Assembly: GCF_036013645.1 (NCBI RefSeq)
Contig: NZ_CP107869.1
Span: 3,906,001-3,970,000, forward strand
Direction of reading: 5' to 3'
DNA: 64,000 nucleotides
DNA from: Streptomyces sp. NBC_00490
Lineage (GTDB): Bacteria; Actinomycetota; Actinomycetes; Streptomycetales; Streptomycetaceae
The notes beneath the pieces were generated by a model. The model was given only the letters and a program-made list of their open reading frames with translations. It had not been told where the DNA came from and did not search any database. Of the stretch, positions 1 to 8,129 are shown in pieces. The first letter of the stretch is position 1. Each line of letters begins with the position of its first letter. A program made the translations under genes and the position numbers.

Positions 1-543
1 GTCGTAGACCCCGTCGACGTCGGACAGGAGCACCAGGAGGTCGGCCCGCACCAGATGGGCCACCAGCGCGGCGAGCCGGTCGTTGTCGCCGAAGCGGATC
101 TCGTCGGTGGCGACGGTGTCGTTCTCGTTGACGACCGGGAACGCGCCCATCGCCAGGAGCTTGTCGAGGGTGGTGGAGGCGTTGCGGTGGTGGGAGCGGC
201 GGCTCATGTCGTCGCTGGTGAGCAGGACTTGGCCGACGCGGACGCCGTAACGGGCGAAGGAGGCGGTGTAGCGGGCCATGAGCAGGCCCTGGCCGACGCT
301 GGCGGCCGCCTGCTGGCGGGCGAGGTCCTTGGGGCGGCGGCGCAGTCCCAGCGGGGCGAGTCCGGCCGCGATGGCGCCGGAGGAGACGAGGACGACCTCC
401 TTCTCCCCGCCGCTGCGGCTCTTGGCGAGAACATCGACGAGCGCGTCGACCCGGTCGGCGTCCAGGCCGCCCGAGGCGGTGGTCAGCGACGAGGAACCCA
501 CCTTGACGACGATCCTGCGGGCCTCGCTCACGGCCTGCCTCAC
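1..543 (-). CDS. proB: Glutamate 5-kinase, N-terminal part (cut by window edge)
   Basis: ATP-dependent phosphorylation of glutamate to gamma-glutamyl phosphate, the first step of cytoplasmic proline synthesis. The visible 181 codons carry the amino-acid kinase fold. The glycine-rich VKVGSSSL motif is near residue 13, VSSGAIAAG follows, then the glutamate/ATP region [24 protein letters not shown] and [10 protein letters not shown] at the edge. The GTG at 543 is chosen because an AGGTGG ribosome binding site lies 5 nt before it; an in-frame GTG 5 codons in is less likely. The rest lies outside the window. In Streptomyces proB normally follows obgE; here about 14 kb of cell-envelope genes separate them. 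The family assignment is firm. Confidence 0.95.
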   Translation of the reverse strand, partial: MRQAVSEARRIVVKVGSSSLTTASGGLDADRVDALVDVLAKSRSGGEKEVVLVSSGAIAAGLAPLGLRRRPKDLARQQAAASVGQGLLMARYTASFARYGVRVGQVLLTSDDMSRRSHHRNASTTLDKLLAMGAFPVVNENDTVATDEIRFGDNDRLAALVAHLVRADLLVLLSDVDGVYD

Positions 544-639
544 GCTTGCCACCTGCACTGTCCCCACTTCCTCGCGCGTGGCAGCAATCTACGCGAAGGA
601 GCCGGTGCGAGACGTATCGGTCCAGCCCCCGGACACATC

Positions 640-755
640 AGGAGGTAACTGTTTGCTCACCCTTCGCATACGGCAAAAAGGTTGTAGAGGTTGCTCATAG
701 AAATCAAAGACGATCCAAATTTATTCTGAAGTTTGTGTCACCTAAAGTTCACAGC
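640..755 (+). promoter_or_regulatory. AT-rich promoter region of the wall-polymer island
   Basis: Between the divergent proB and pyruvyl transferase starts, this stretch is clearly more AT-rich than its surroundings. A TAAAGT hexamer at 743-748 is a plausible -10 box only 7 nt before the GTG at 756, and no Shine-Dalgarno sequence is visible. A leaderless transcript is therefore possible. No convincing -35 is seen. 544-639 shows nothing else recognisable. Confidence 0.35.
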
Positions 756-2147
756 GTGAAGCGCATCCTGATCCGGTCCGGCAAGAGCCCGTTCGACGTG
801 GTCCCCGTGGAAGAGTCCCTCCAGCGGGACATCATCGCCACCAACTCGGGCAACTTGATCTTCAGCGACGCCACCCACAAGCTGCTCGAGGCCCCGGACA
901 CCGAGGTGGTTTCGAACGGCATGCGGACCGTGGTGGCCGAGGCTGACCGGATCAACCAGGAGTACGACGCATTCGTCGTGCCTCTGGCCAACGCCTTCCG
1001 ACCGTCCTTCGAGACGGCGCTCAAGCGGATGACACGACTGATCACCCGGCTGAAGATCCCCGTCGTCGTGGTCGGCGTCGGCGCACAGACCGGGTTGAAC
1101 TACGACCCGGCGCGGCTGAAGCCCATCGAGCCGTCGGTGCGCGAGTTCGTCTCGGCGGTGCTCGACCGCAGCGCCTCCATCGGGGTGCGCGGCGAGTTCA
1201 CCGAGCAGTACCTCAAGGACATGGGGTTCCGGGACGTCGAGACCATCGGCTGCCCCTCGCTGTTCATGTACGGCAAGGAACTCGACGTACAGAAGCGGTC
1301 CGCGGAGCTGACCGCCGAGTCCCGGATCGCGGTCAACGGGTCGCACAACGCGGTCCAGAAGCAGGGTCTGGGCAAGATCATCGAGCGGGCCCACGCCCGC
1401 TATCCGCATCTGCGCTTCATCGGCCAGAACCTCTCCGACGCACGGCAGTTGCACTGGCGGGACCTGTCGGACCCGAACTCCCGGGTGAAGGCGATACCGA
1501 CGCACCCCGACCACCCGATGTACCAAGAGGACAAGGTCCGCGTCTACGTCGACCCGATCACCTGGATCGACGACCTGCGCGACTTCGACTTCTCCTTCGG
1601 ATCCCGCATCCACGGCAACATCGCGGCGCTGCTCGCCGGCACGCCCGCCACCGTGCTCGTCGGTGACTCCCGGACCCTGGAGCTGTGCCGCTACTTCGAC
1701 ATCCCGCACGTCAGGATCGACAAGGTGCCAGCGGACCTGGACGCGGCGCGGCTGTACGAGGAGGCCGACTTCGGCAAGCTGGTGAGCGGTCACCACGAGC
1801 GCTTCGAGCGGTTCACGGCGTTCCTCGACCGCAACGGCCTGCAGAACACCTTCACGCACGGCGACGGCGGCGCGGCCTTCGAGAAGCGCATGAGCAAGCT
1901 GTCCTTCCCGGCGGGCGTCCGCCCCTGGCTGGAGGCCGATCTCGCCTCGCTGGCCACGCGGATGGCGTGGATGCAGCACCACATCACCGAACTGACCCTG
2001 GACAACGAGCGTTTGAAGCGGGACCTGGCCCAGGCGAAGGGCGGCTCCAGACCGGGCGTGGGCACTCCGGCGACGGCGGTCTACCGCCGGGCGCGCCGGG
2101 TCGTGGGCGCACCCATCCGCCGGGCCCTGGGGTCGGGCCGCCAGTAG
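756..2147 (+). CDS. Polysaccharide pyruvyl transferase family protein
   Basis: 463 aa, predicted cytoplasmic. Family members transfer pyruvate from phosphoenolpyruvate onto a sugar of a cell-surface polymer as a ketal, adding negative charge. Visible features: a Rossmann-like first half with VVVGVGAQTG near residue 107, SIGVRGEFTEQYLKDMG near 143, and the family-typical GSRIHGN near residue 282 followed by ALLAGTPATVLVGDSRT. The last 70 residues carry a short coiled coil (about 400-425) and an Arg-rich tail. The GTG at 756 is preferred because homology-like sequence (VKRILIRSGKSPFD) begins exactly there, although no ribosome binding site precedes it. It faces the same way as the TagF-like gene 128 nt downstream. 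The donor is known for the family; the acceptor here is unknown. Confidence 0.82.
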   Translation: MKRILIRSGKSPFDVVPVEESLQRDIIATNSGNLIFSDATHKLLEAPDTEVVSNGMRTVVAEADRINQEYDAFVVPLANAFRPSFETALKRMTRLITRLKIPVVVVGVGAQTGLNYDPARLKPIEPSVREFVSAVLDRSASIGVRGEFTEQYLKDMGFRDVETIGCPSLFMYGKELDVQKRSAELTAESRIAVNGSHNAVQKQGLGKIIERAHARYPHLRFIGQNLSDARQLHWRDLSDPNSRVKAIPTHPDHPMYQEDKVRVYVDPITWIDDLRDFDFSFGSRIHGNIAALLAGTPATVLVGDSRTLELCRYFDIPHVRIDKVPADLDAARLYEEADFGKLVSGHHERFERFTAFLDRNGLQNTFTHGDGGAAFEKRMSKLSFPAGVRPWLEADLASLATRMAWMQHHITELTLDNERLKRDLAQAKGGSRPGVGTPATAVYRRARRVVGAPIRRALGSGRQ

Positions 2148-2274
2148 GGCGGCAGGCAGAGGTCGGGCACTACCACTCCACGGTCGCCGTAAGGCACCCG
2201 GGCACGCGCGTGTCGTCCAGAGGTCGGCGGGCGTTAACCCGGGCGACGTCCTGCGACGACCTTGGAGTGACGCA

Positions 2275-4455
2275 GTGCCCCCTTCCCTCCCCCGCCGGCG
2301 CTCCACCAAGAGGCCGAAGAGACCGAAAAGGCAGAAGAGACTCCGCCTCGGACGCGCCCTGAAACGTCTCTTCAGGCGCCCCCGCAAACCCCTCCCCCTG
2401 CGTCGCAGGGCGGCCCAGGTCCTCGTCACGGCCCTCCTCGCCGCCGCCTTCGCGGCACAGGCCGTCGCGGCCCTCCTCCCCGACATCCCGCTGCTGCTCG
2501 CCGCGACGGCCGCCTCGGTGGCCGGGGAGGGCGTGCTGTACCGGTGGCAGCGCCCCATGATGTCGGTGTTCGCCAAGTCGCACGCGGACATCACCGTGCG
2601 GCACGTGCTGCGGGACCTGCTGCTGGTGGCGGGGCTGCTGCGGGTGGGCGAGCAGGAGCGGGAGTCGGTGTACGCCCCGCTCATCGCCGGTCTGCTGGTC
2701 TTCTACGGCCTGCACTTCGCGATCCAGGCGGTCTCCGTCCTGGTCCGCCGCACCCGCACCCTGCCGGTGGTGACCCGGAACATCGACGCCTCCGCACTGC
2801 GCCTGTCGACCGCGCCCCCCGCCCTGCTGCTGCGCCGCCCCGGGCACCGTCTGCTGCTGTTCGGGCTGCCGGCCACCGCCGGTCTCGCGGCCACGGCGTT
2901 GACGGACCTCCCGGCGGCCGCAGCGGCCGGGGTCGCGCTGTCGCTCCTGCTCGCCCTGCTGGGCCTGGGCGAGCTGCTGCTGCGGCTGCTGCCGAGCCGG
3001 CGTCCCGCGGGCGAGCAGGAGGTGCTCGACTGGTTCGACGCGTGGCTGGCCGACTACCGGCCGACGGTGGGCCTGTACTTCTCCGGGGGCGCGTCCTCGG
3101 CGTATCAGGCGAACATGTGGCTGGATGCGCTCGCCAAGCTCGACGCCCGGCCGGTGGTCGTGCTGCGCGAGCGCTTCATGGTGCAGAAGATCGCGGCGAC
3201 CGACATCCCCGTCGTGTGTCTGCCCAAGGTCACCACCCTGATGCGGCTGGAGCAGTCCACGCTCCAGGTCCTGATCCACCCCTCCAACTCCGGCAAGACC
3301 TCCCAGGTCCTGCGCATCCCCACGCTCCGGCACACGTTCGTCAACCACGGCGAGAGCGACAAGCTGTCCTCGTGCAACCCGTACGCGAAGGCCTACGACG
3401 AGGTGTGGGTGGCCGGCCCCGCGGCGCGCGAACGGTACGCGATGGCCGAGGTCGGCGTGGACGACCGCGACGTGGTGGAGACCGGACGGCCCCAGCTGGA
3501 CGCCGTACGGCCGTACGCGGGGCCGCCCTCCGGTCCGTACATGACCGTCCTGTACGCGCCGACCTGGGAGGGCTGGGACGGCAACCCGGGCAACACCTCG
3601 GTGGTCGAGGCGGGCGAGAACCTCGTACGGGCGCTGCTCGCGGACGACGGCGTACGGCTGCTCTACAAGCCGCACCCGCTGACTGGCTCGGTCGATCCGC
3701 GGGCTGGCGCGGCCGATCAGCGCATCCGGGAACTGATCCGGAGCGCCAACCGGCGGCGGACGGGGCCGCGGCCCGCCCCCGACGGCGAACTCGCCCGGTG
3801 TACGGCGGAGTTGGAACGGCTCACCACGGCCGCCTTCCGGACCAGCGCCGACCAGGTCGAGCGGATGCTGCTCCAGTCGGCACCGCAGAAGGGGCGGGCG
3901 AAGGCGGTGGAGCGGGCCACGGCCGCCTGGGAGGAGGCGTACTGGGCCTCGCTGCCGCAGTGGGAGCACCAGGTCGTCACGGACGCCCGGCCCACGCTGT
4001 ACGCCTGCTTCAACCGGGCCGACCTGCTCATCAGCGATGTGTCGAGCGTGGTCAGCGACTTCCTGGCGAGCGGCAAGCCCTACGCGGTGGCCAACACCAG
4101 CGGGCTGTCCGAGGACGTGTTCCGCGAGAGCTTCCCCACGGTCCGGGCCGCCACCGTGCTGACGCCGGACGCGAGCGGGGTGCCGGAGCTGCTGGAGGCC
4201 GTACGCCGGCCCGAGAAGGACGGACTGGTCGAGGCGCGGGCCGAGTTGAAGCGCCATCTGCTGGGCCCGGCGGAACCGGCCTCACAGGTGCGCTTCAACG
4301 CCGCCGTACAGGCGCTGTGCGCGGAGGCCCGGGAGCACCGCGCACGGATGCGGGAGCGGCTGGCCGCGGAGATCCCCGGGCAGCGGCAGACCGAGGGCGA
4401 GCCCGAGACCGAATCCGAGTCCGAGTCCGAGGAGCAGCAGACCGCGGCTCCCTAG
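2275..4455 (+). CDS. TagF-like CDP-polyol phosphotransferase with N-terminal membrane domain (paralogue 1)
   Basis: 726 aa. It probably polymerises polyol phosphate from a CDP-activated precursor onto a wall glycopolymer at the inner membrane face. The N-terminus is very basic (residues 1-45). Four to six hydrophobic segments follow (about 42-85, 105-150, 190-245). A middle domain contains LYFSGGASSAYQANMW (about 264) and FVNHGESDK (about 357). The C-terminal Glyphos_transf part has VLYAPTWEGWDG, YKPHP (about 464) and SDVSSVVSDFLASGKP (about 586). About 100 mostly helical residues are inserted between the last two motifs. The tail is Glu/Ser-rich. GTG start with GGAG 7 nt upstream. It shares all these features with the gene at 5899-7974. 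Glycerol versus ribitol specificity cannot be read from sequence. Confidence 0.85.
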   Translation: MPPSLPRRRSTKRPKRPKRQKRLRLGRALKRLFRRPRKPLPLRRRAAQVLVTALLAAAFAAQAVAALLPDIPLLLAATAASVAGEGVLYRWQRPMMSVFAKSHADITVRHVLRDLLLVAGLLRVGEQERESVYAPLIAGLLVFYGLHFAIQAVSVLVRRTRTLPVVTRNIDASALRLSTAPPALLLRRPGHRLLLFGLPATAGLAATALTDLPAAAAAGVALSLLLALLGLGELLLRLLPSRRPAGEQEVLDWFDAWLADYRPTVGLYFSGGASSAYQANMWLDALAKLDARPVVVLRERFMVQKIAATDIPVVCLPKVTTLMRLEQSTLQVLIHPSNSGKTSQVLRIPTLRHTFVNHGESDKLSSCNPYAKAYDEVWVAGPAARERYAMAEVGVDDRDVVETGRPQLDAVRPYAGPPSGPYMTVLYAPTWEGWDGNPGNTSVVEAGENLVRALLADDGVRLLYKPHPLTGSVDPRAGAADQRIRELIRSANRRRTGPRPAPDGELARCTAELERLTTAAFRTSADQVERMLLQSAPQKGRAKAVERATAAWEEAYWASLPQWEHQVVTDARPTLYACFNRADLLISDVSSVVSDFLASGKPYAVANTSGLSEDVFRESFPTVRAATVLTPDASGVPELLEAVRRPEKDGLVEARAELKRHLLGPAEPASQVRFNAAVQALCAEAREHRARMRERLAAEIPGQRQTEGEPETESESESEEQQTAAP

Positions 4456-4459
4456 GCCC

Positions 4460-5674
4460 TCACGCCACCGCCGTCGGCCGGACGTCCCGGGCGGGCAGCA
4501 TCCGGCGGGCCTTGCGCAGCGCCCGTCGGACGAAGGAGTCGAGCCCGCCCTCCCGGTACCCCGGGAACGCCCTGGCCTCGCGGGGTTCGGCGAGGTAGAC
4601 GGAGTCGGGGATGCCGGCGGCGGCGTCACGGAAGTGGGGGTAGGCGAGATACACCCGGCGGCCGCGCTTCTCCAGCAGCGCGGCGGCCTGCTTCTTGGCC
4701 CGCAGGAACTCCAGGACGTCCGCGAGGAGCTCGGGCCGCTCCTCGGCCACGAGATGGAGGCGCAGGCGCTCGTCGACCCGGAGTCGGCGGGCGACCTCGT
4801 CGGTCCAGTAGGCGTCCATCAGGGGCTTGGCCAGCTCCAGCTTGTGCCGTCGGACCTCCTCGCTGTCCCGCAGGTACCTCGGGCCGAACTGCGGGAGCAG
4901 GGTGACGAGGAAGGGCCGGACCATGAGCATGTCGCGCCGCGGGCCCGCCGGGACCATCTCCGCGACCAGGTTCATCAGGGCGCGCGCGGAGTCGAAGCGC
5001 AGGGTGTAGCTCCCGCTCTTCGTCACGTGCTTGCCGTCGTCGCGGCCCACCAGGTAGTAGCAGGTGTAGTCGTCGATCAGGGAGACGCCGTCGGCCCGCA
5101 AGTAGGCCTCCATGGTGAACAGCGCGTCCTCGCCGGTCCACAACGACTCGTCGAACCGCATGCCGTGACGGTCCAGCAGGTCGCGGCGGAACAGCTTCTG
5201 CGCGCTCAGCGTGAACTTGATGTTGGACGACCAGACGTCGGTACGCTCCAGCGTCTGCCCCCACATCGACTGCGGCGGCTTGCGGTTGATGCCCTCGACG
5301 CGGCCGAGGACCACGTCGGTGCCGTTGCGGTCGGCCATCGCGACCATCCGCTCGAGGGCCTCGGGGCCGAGCCGGTCGTCGGCGTCCAGGAAGAACACGT
5401 ACCGTCCGGCGGCCTTGCCCAGCCCGACGTTGCGCGGGGCGCTGGGGCCGCCGGAGTTGTCCTGGCGGATCACCGTGACCGGCATGTCGACGCGGTCGGC
5501 GAACTCCTCCAGGCAGGCGCCGGTGCCGTCCGTGGAGCCGTCGTCGACCGCGATGACCTCGATGCGCGTGTGGTCGATGGTCTGGGCCTCGACGGACGCG
5601 AGGCACTCGACCAGGTACGGCATCGCGTCGTACGCCCCGATGATCACGGTCACATCAGGCTGCGTCACGGTCAC
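4460..5674 (-). CDS. Family 2 glycosyltransferase
   Basis: 404 aa, GT-A fold at the N-terminus. VTVIIGAYDAMPYLVECLAS starts the fold, DDGSTDGTGACL holds the nucleotide-sugar aspartates, SGGPSAPRNVGL follows, and FLDADDR is the DXD-type metal site near residue 100. WTGEDALFTMEAYLRADG (about 175) resembles the acceptor-side ED motif of GT2 enzymes. The C-terminal 180 residues are rich in Arg/Leu helices and carry no transmembrane segment, as in teichoic-acid glycosyltransferases that act at the inner membrane face. GTG start with GGGGGA just upstream. It converges with the TagF-like gene, with 4 nt between stops. Probable role: adding a sugar to the polymer made by the neighbouring polymerases. 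Sugar and linkage are unknown. Confidence 0.87.
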   Translation of the reverse strand: MTVTQPDVTVIIGAYDAMPYLVECLASVEAQTIDHTRIEVIAVDDGSTDGTGACLEEFADRVDMPVTVIRQDNSGGPSAPRNVGLGKAAGRYVFFLDADDRLGPEALERMVAMADRNGTDVVLGRVEGINRKPPQSMWGQTLERTDVWSSNIKFTLSAQKLFRRDLLDRHGMRFDESLWTGEDALFTMEAYLRADGVSLIDDYTCYYLVGRDDGKHVTKSGSYTLRFDSARALMNLVAEMVPAGPRRDMLMVRPFLVTLLPQFGPRYLRDSEEVRRHKLELAKPLMDAYWTDEVARRLRVDERLRLHLVAEERPELLADVLEFLRAKKQAAALLEKRGRRVYLAYPHFRDAAAGIPDSVYLAEPREARAFPGYREGGLDSFVRRALRKARRMLPARDVRPTAVA

Positions 5675-5838
5675 ACTTCCCCCAGATCATGAGGAACCCT
5701 TGGTCATAGGGCATTCCCCCCGTATTGGCTTATTCGCAACTTAGTAGACGGACGAGGACGGGAAGCGGTTGCCTGCTCATAGCTTTTTTGTGGCGCAGGT
5801 CACGACCAGTGAGAACGCTTCCCTCATGACGTACGTAA

Positions 5839-5882
5839 AAGGGCCCTGTTTTCGAGGATCATTCCTCGAAAACAGGGCCCTT
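5839..5882 (-). terminator. 20-bp perfect hairpin terminator
   Basis: Arms 5839-5858 and 5863-5882 are perfectly complementary, with loop tcat, and TTTT follows on the minus strand. It lies 16 nt past the stop of the second TagF-like gene and upstream of the glycosyltransferase start at 5674. It therefore insulates the two minus-strand genes. Confidence 0.92.
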
Positions 5883-5898
5883 CTTGACGACGCGTTGG

Positions 5899-7974
5899 TC
5901 AGGCCTTGGTCGTGGCCTCCGCGGCTCCGGACGCCGCCCGTGACTCCTGCCCGACGTTGCGCGCCTCGGCCTTGAGGGCGAGGTTCGCGACGGCGGTGTT
6001 GAACTGCTCGATGGACGTCGGCTCGTCCGGGCCCAGCAGATACTGCTTGAGCTCCTTGCGGTCCTCCGCCAGCGGGTCGCCCGCGGGGTCGCGGACCGCG
6101 TCCAGCAGCCCGCCCAGCTCGGCCGCGCTGTTGGACAGGATGGTGGCGGCACGCACCGCGGTGTTCTGCCGCTTGAACTCCTCCACACCCAGCTCGGCGG
6201 AGTCCGTCACCGCGTACGGCTTGCCGCTCGCGATGAAGTCGGAGACCACGCTGGAGATGTCGGAGACCATCGCGTCCGAGACGTTGAAGCAGTCGTACAG
6301 CCGCGGCTCGGCGCCGGTGATGACCCGGTGCTCCCAAGCGGGGAACGAGCGCCAGTACGCGTCGTTCCACTCGTTGCGCAACCGGGCGATCTCCGCGTGC
6401 TTCGCCGGATCGATCACACCGTCACGCGTGGCCTCGGCCTCGTCGCCCTTGTCGCCGCCGCGGCCGGACAGCTCGGCGATCCGGGCCTCGATCCGGACCA
6501 GGTCGGCCTTGGCCTGCGCCTGGGCGGTCGCGTCGGCCGTGAAGCGGGCGTCGGCGGCCCGCTCGACGGCGGCCTTCTCCACCAGGGCGGTGATCCGCGC
6601 GTGCGCGGCGCCCGCCTCCTTGCTGACGGTGCCGGTGAAGGGGTGCGGCTTGTACAGGACCCGGACCGGCGGGTCGGCCGTCACCAGCCTCTTCACGATG
6701 TTCTCGCCGGCCAGCACGATCGAGGTGTTGCCCGGGTCGCCGTCCCAGCCCTCCCAGGTGGGCGCGTACAGCACGGTCGGGCCGTGTCCGTCGGCGGCTG
6801 CGCCGCGGGGACCGTCCGGCACGCCCTGCCAGGTCTGGATCGGCGCCAGCTGCGGGCGGCCGACCTCGGCGATGTCCTCGTCACGGACGCCGACGTCCGC
6901 GATGGCGTAGCGGTCGCGGCCCGCACGGCCGGCCGTCCACACCTCGTCGTACACCTTGCTGAACGGGTTGACGCTGGCGAGCTTGTCGCTGTCGCCGTGG
7001 CCGATGAAGACGTGCTTCATGGTCGGGACGCGCAGCAGGTGGATGTTCTTGCCGACGTTGGCCGCGTACAGGGCGACGCGCACGCTGGACAGGTCCATGT
7101 TCATCAGGTGCACCCCTCCGGGCACGCAGACGACGGGGACCGTGGTGGGGGCCAGGTTGTTCAGGATGGCCCGCTCGCGCAGGATGATCAGCGGCTTGGA
7201 GTCCAGCTGCTCCATGGTCTCCAGCCACATGTTGACCTGGTACGCCGAGTCCTTGGAGCCGGAGAAGTACAGCACCGTCTCCGGCCGGTAGCCCGCCAGC
7301 CAGTCGTCGACGGCGGCCAGCACGGTCTCCGCGTTCGGCGGGGTCTTGCTGCCGCGGACGTACGGCATGAGGGCGACGACGTACAGGGTGCCCAGCACTA
7401 TCGTCGCGCCGATGCCGACGAACGCCGCGAGGGTGTCCTCCGTGGCCGCGGAGACCAGCACACCGACGACGGCGGCGAGGTCCAGGTGCAGCATCTTCTC
7501 GGCGGAGCGGTTGAGCAGCCGGCGCGGCGGGGCGTCGGGGATGCGGATGCGGGACTTCAGGTCGACGTTGCGGGTGGCGACCGGCATCCGGCGGCGGTTG
7601 CGGATCAGGGTGACCAGCGCGCCGTGCGGGGCCTGCAGACCGTAGAACGCGATGAAGCACGCGACGGCGCCGTAGAAGACCAGACCGTCCGCGAGGTCGA
7701 GCCGGGCCAGCAGCAGGACCAGGAGCAGCTGCCGGATCAGGAAGCGGATCGACAGACCCGCACGCACCTTGCTCAGGCGGTTGATCAGATAACTGCCCTT
7801 GCGGTGCAGATAGTGGTCCGCCAGGTACGTCACCGCGGCGGCGGCCGTGAAGGCGGGAACGCTCGGGACGAGCGCGGCCAGCATGAGCGCCGGGAAGCCC
7901 AGGATCATGAGGGCCGCTGCGGCCAGCTCGGCCGCACTGCCCACCCGGGCGACGCGAATGGCTCTGGTTATCAC
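5899..7974 (-). CDS. TagF-like CDP-polyol phosphotransferase with N-terminal membrane domain (paralogue 2)
   Basis: 691 aa from the GTG at 7974 (AGCAGG 7 nt upstream). An in-frame GTG at 8094 would add 40 residues, but it lacks a ribosome binding site and lies in AT-richer, intergenic-looking DNA. Architecture matches paralogue 1: hydrophobic segments in the first 230 residues, a conserved VATRNVD stretch, YFSGSKDSAYQVNMW, FIGHGDSDK, LYAPTWEGWDG, YKPHP (about 441) and SDISSVVSDFIASGKP (about 569). Roughly 120 charged, coiled-coil-like residues are inserted between the last two motifs. Predicted role: polymerisation or priming of a polyol-phosphate chain at the membrane. Two paralogues could split priming and elongation, as TagB/TagF do; that is inference. 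Confidence 0.85.
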   Translation of the reverse strand: MITRAIRVARVGSAAELAAAALMILGFPALMLAALVPSVPAFTAAAAVTYLADHYLHRKGSYLINRLSKVRAGLSIRFLIRQLLLVLLLARLDLADGLVFYGAVACFIAFYGLQAPHGALVTLIRNRRRMPVATRNVDLKSRIRIPDAPPRRLLNRSAEKMLHLDLAAVVGVLVSAATEDTLAAFVGIGATIVLGTLYVVALMPYVRGSKTPPNAETVLAAVDDWLAGYRPETVLYFSGSKDSAYQVNMWLETMEQLDSKPLIILRERAILNNLAPTTVPVVCVPGGVHLMNMDLSSVRVALYAANVGKNIHLLRVPTMKHVFIGHGDSDKLASVNPFSKVYDEVWTAGRAGRDRYAIADVGVRDEDIAEVGRPQLAPIQTWQGVPDGPRGAAADGHGPTVLYAPTWEGWDGDPGNTSIVLAGENIVKRLVTADPPVRVLYKPHPFTGTVSKEAGAAHARITALVEKAAVERAADARFTADATAQAQAKADLVRIEARIAELSGRGGDKGDEAEATRDGVIDPAKHAEIARLRNEWNDAYWRSFPAWEHRVITGAEPRLYDCFNVSDAMVSDISSVVSDFIASGKPYAVTDSAELGVEEFKRQNTAVRAATILSNSAAELGGLLDAVRDPAGDPLAEDRKELKQYLLGPDEPTSIEQFNTAVANLALKAEARNVGQESRAASGAAEATTKA

Positions 7975-8055
7975 AGAGGAACCTGCTCTTGGAGGGGGAG
8001 TGCCGGTGTGGTTCTGATATGCAGCGAAAATGTGAGAAATTCGCGAGAGGTACTG

Positions 8056-8106
8056 ATTCAGGCCCCTGCGAATGCTCCGATAACGGGCAGCCACAGAGGC
8101 CTGAAT
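8056..8106. promoter_or_regulatory. Inverted repeat in the leader of TagF-like paralogue 2
   Basis: Arms attcaggcc (8056-8064) and ggcctgaat (8098-8106) are perfect 9-bp complements with a 33-nt spacer. They sit 82-132 nt upstream of the GTG at 7974, just after the end of the cytidylyltransferase-SDR gene. This could be a leader RNA hairpin or a weak operator. The surrounding 7975-8129 is AT-rich and probably holds the promoter. Confidence 0.35.
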
Positions 8107-8129
8107 AGCAGATGTCTAATTGCCGTTGA

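Noticed and set aside
738..2684. 648-codon open frame on minus opposite the pyruvyl transferase
   Set aside because: Typical antisense shadow in high-GC DNA. Composition is Arg/Gly/Val-rich with no motif, while the plus-strand frame has clear family motifs.
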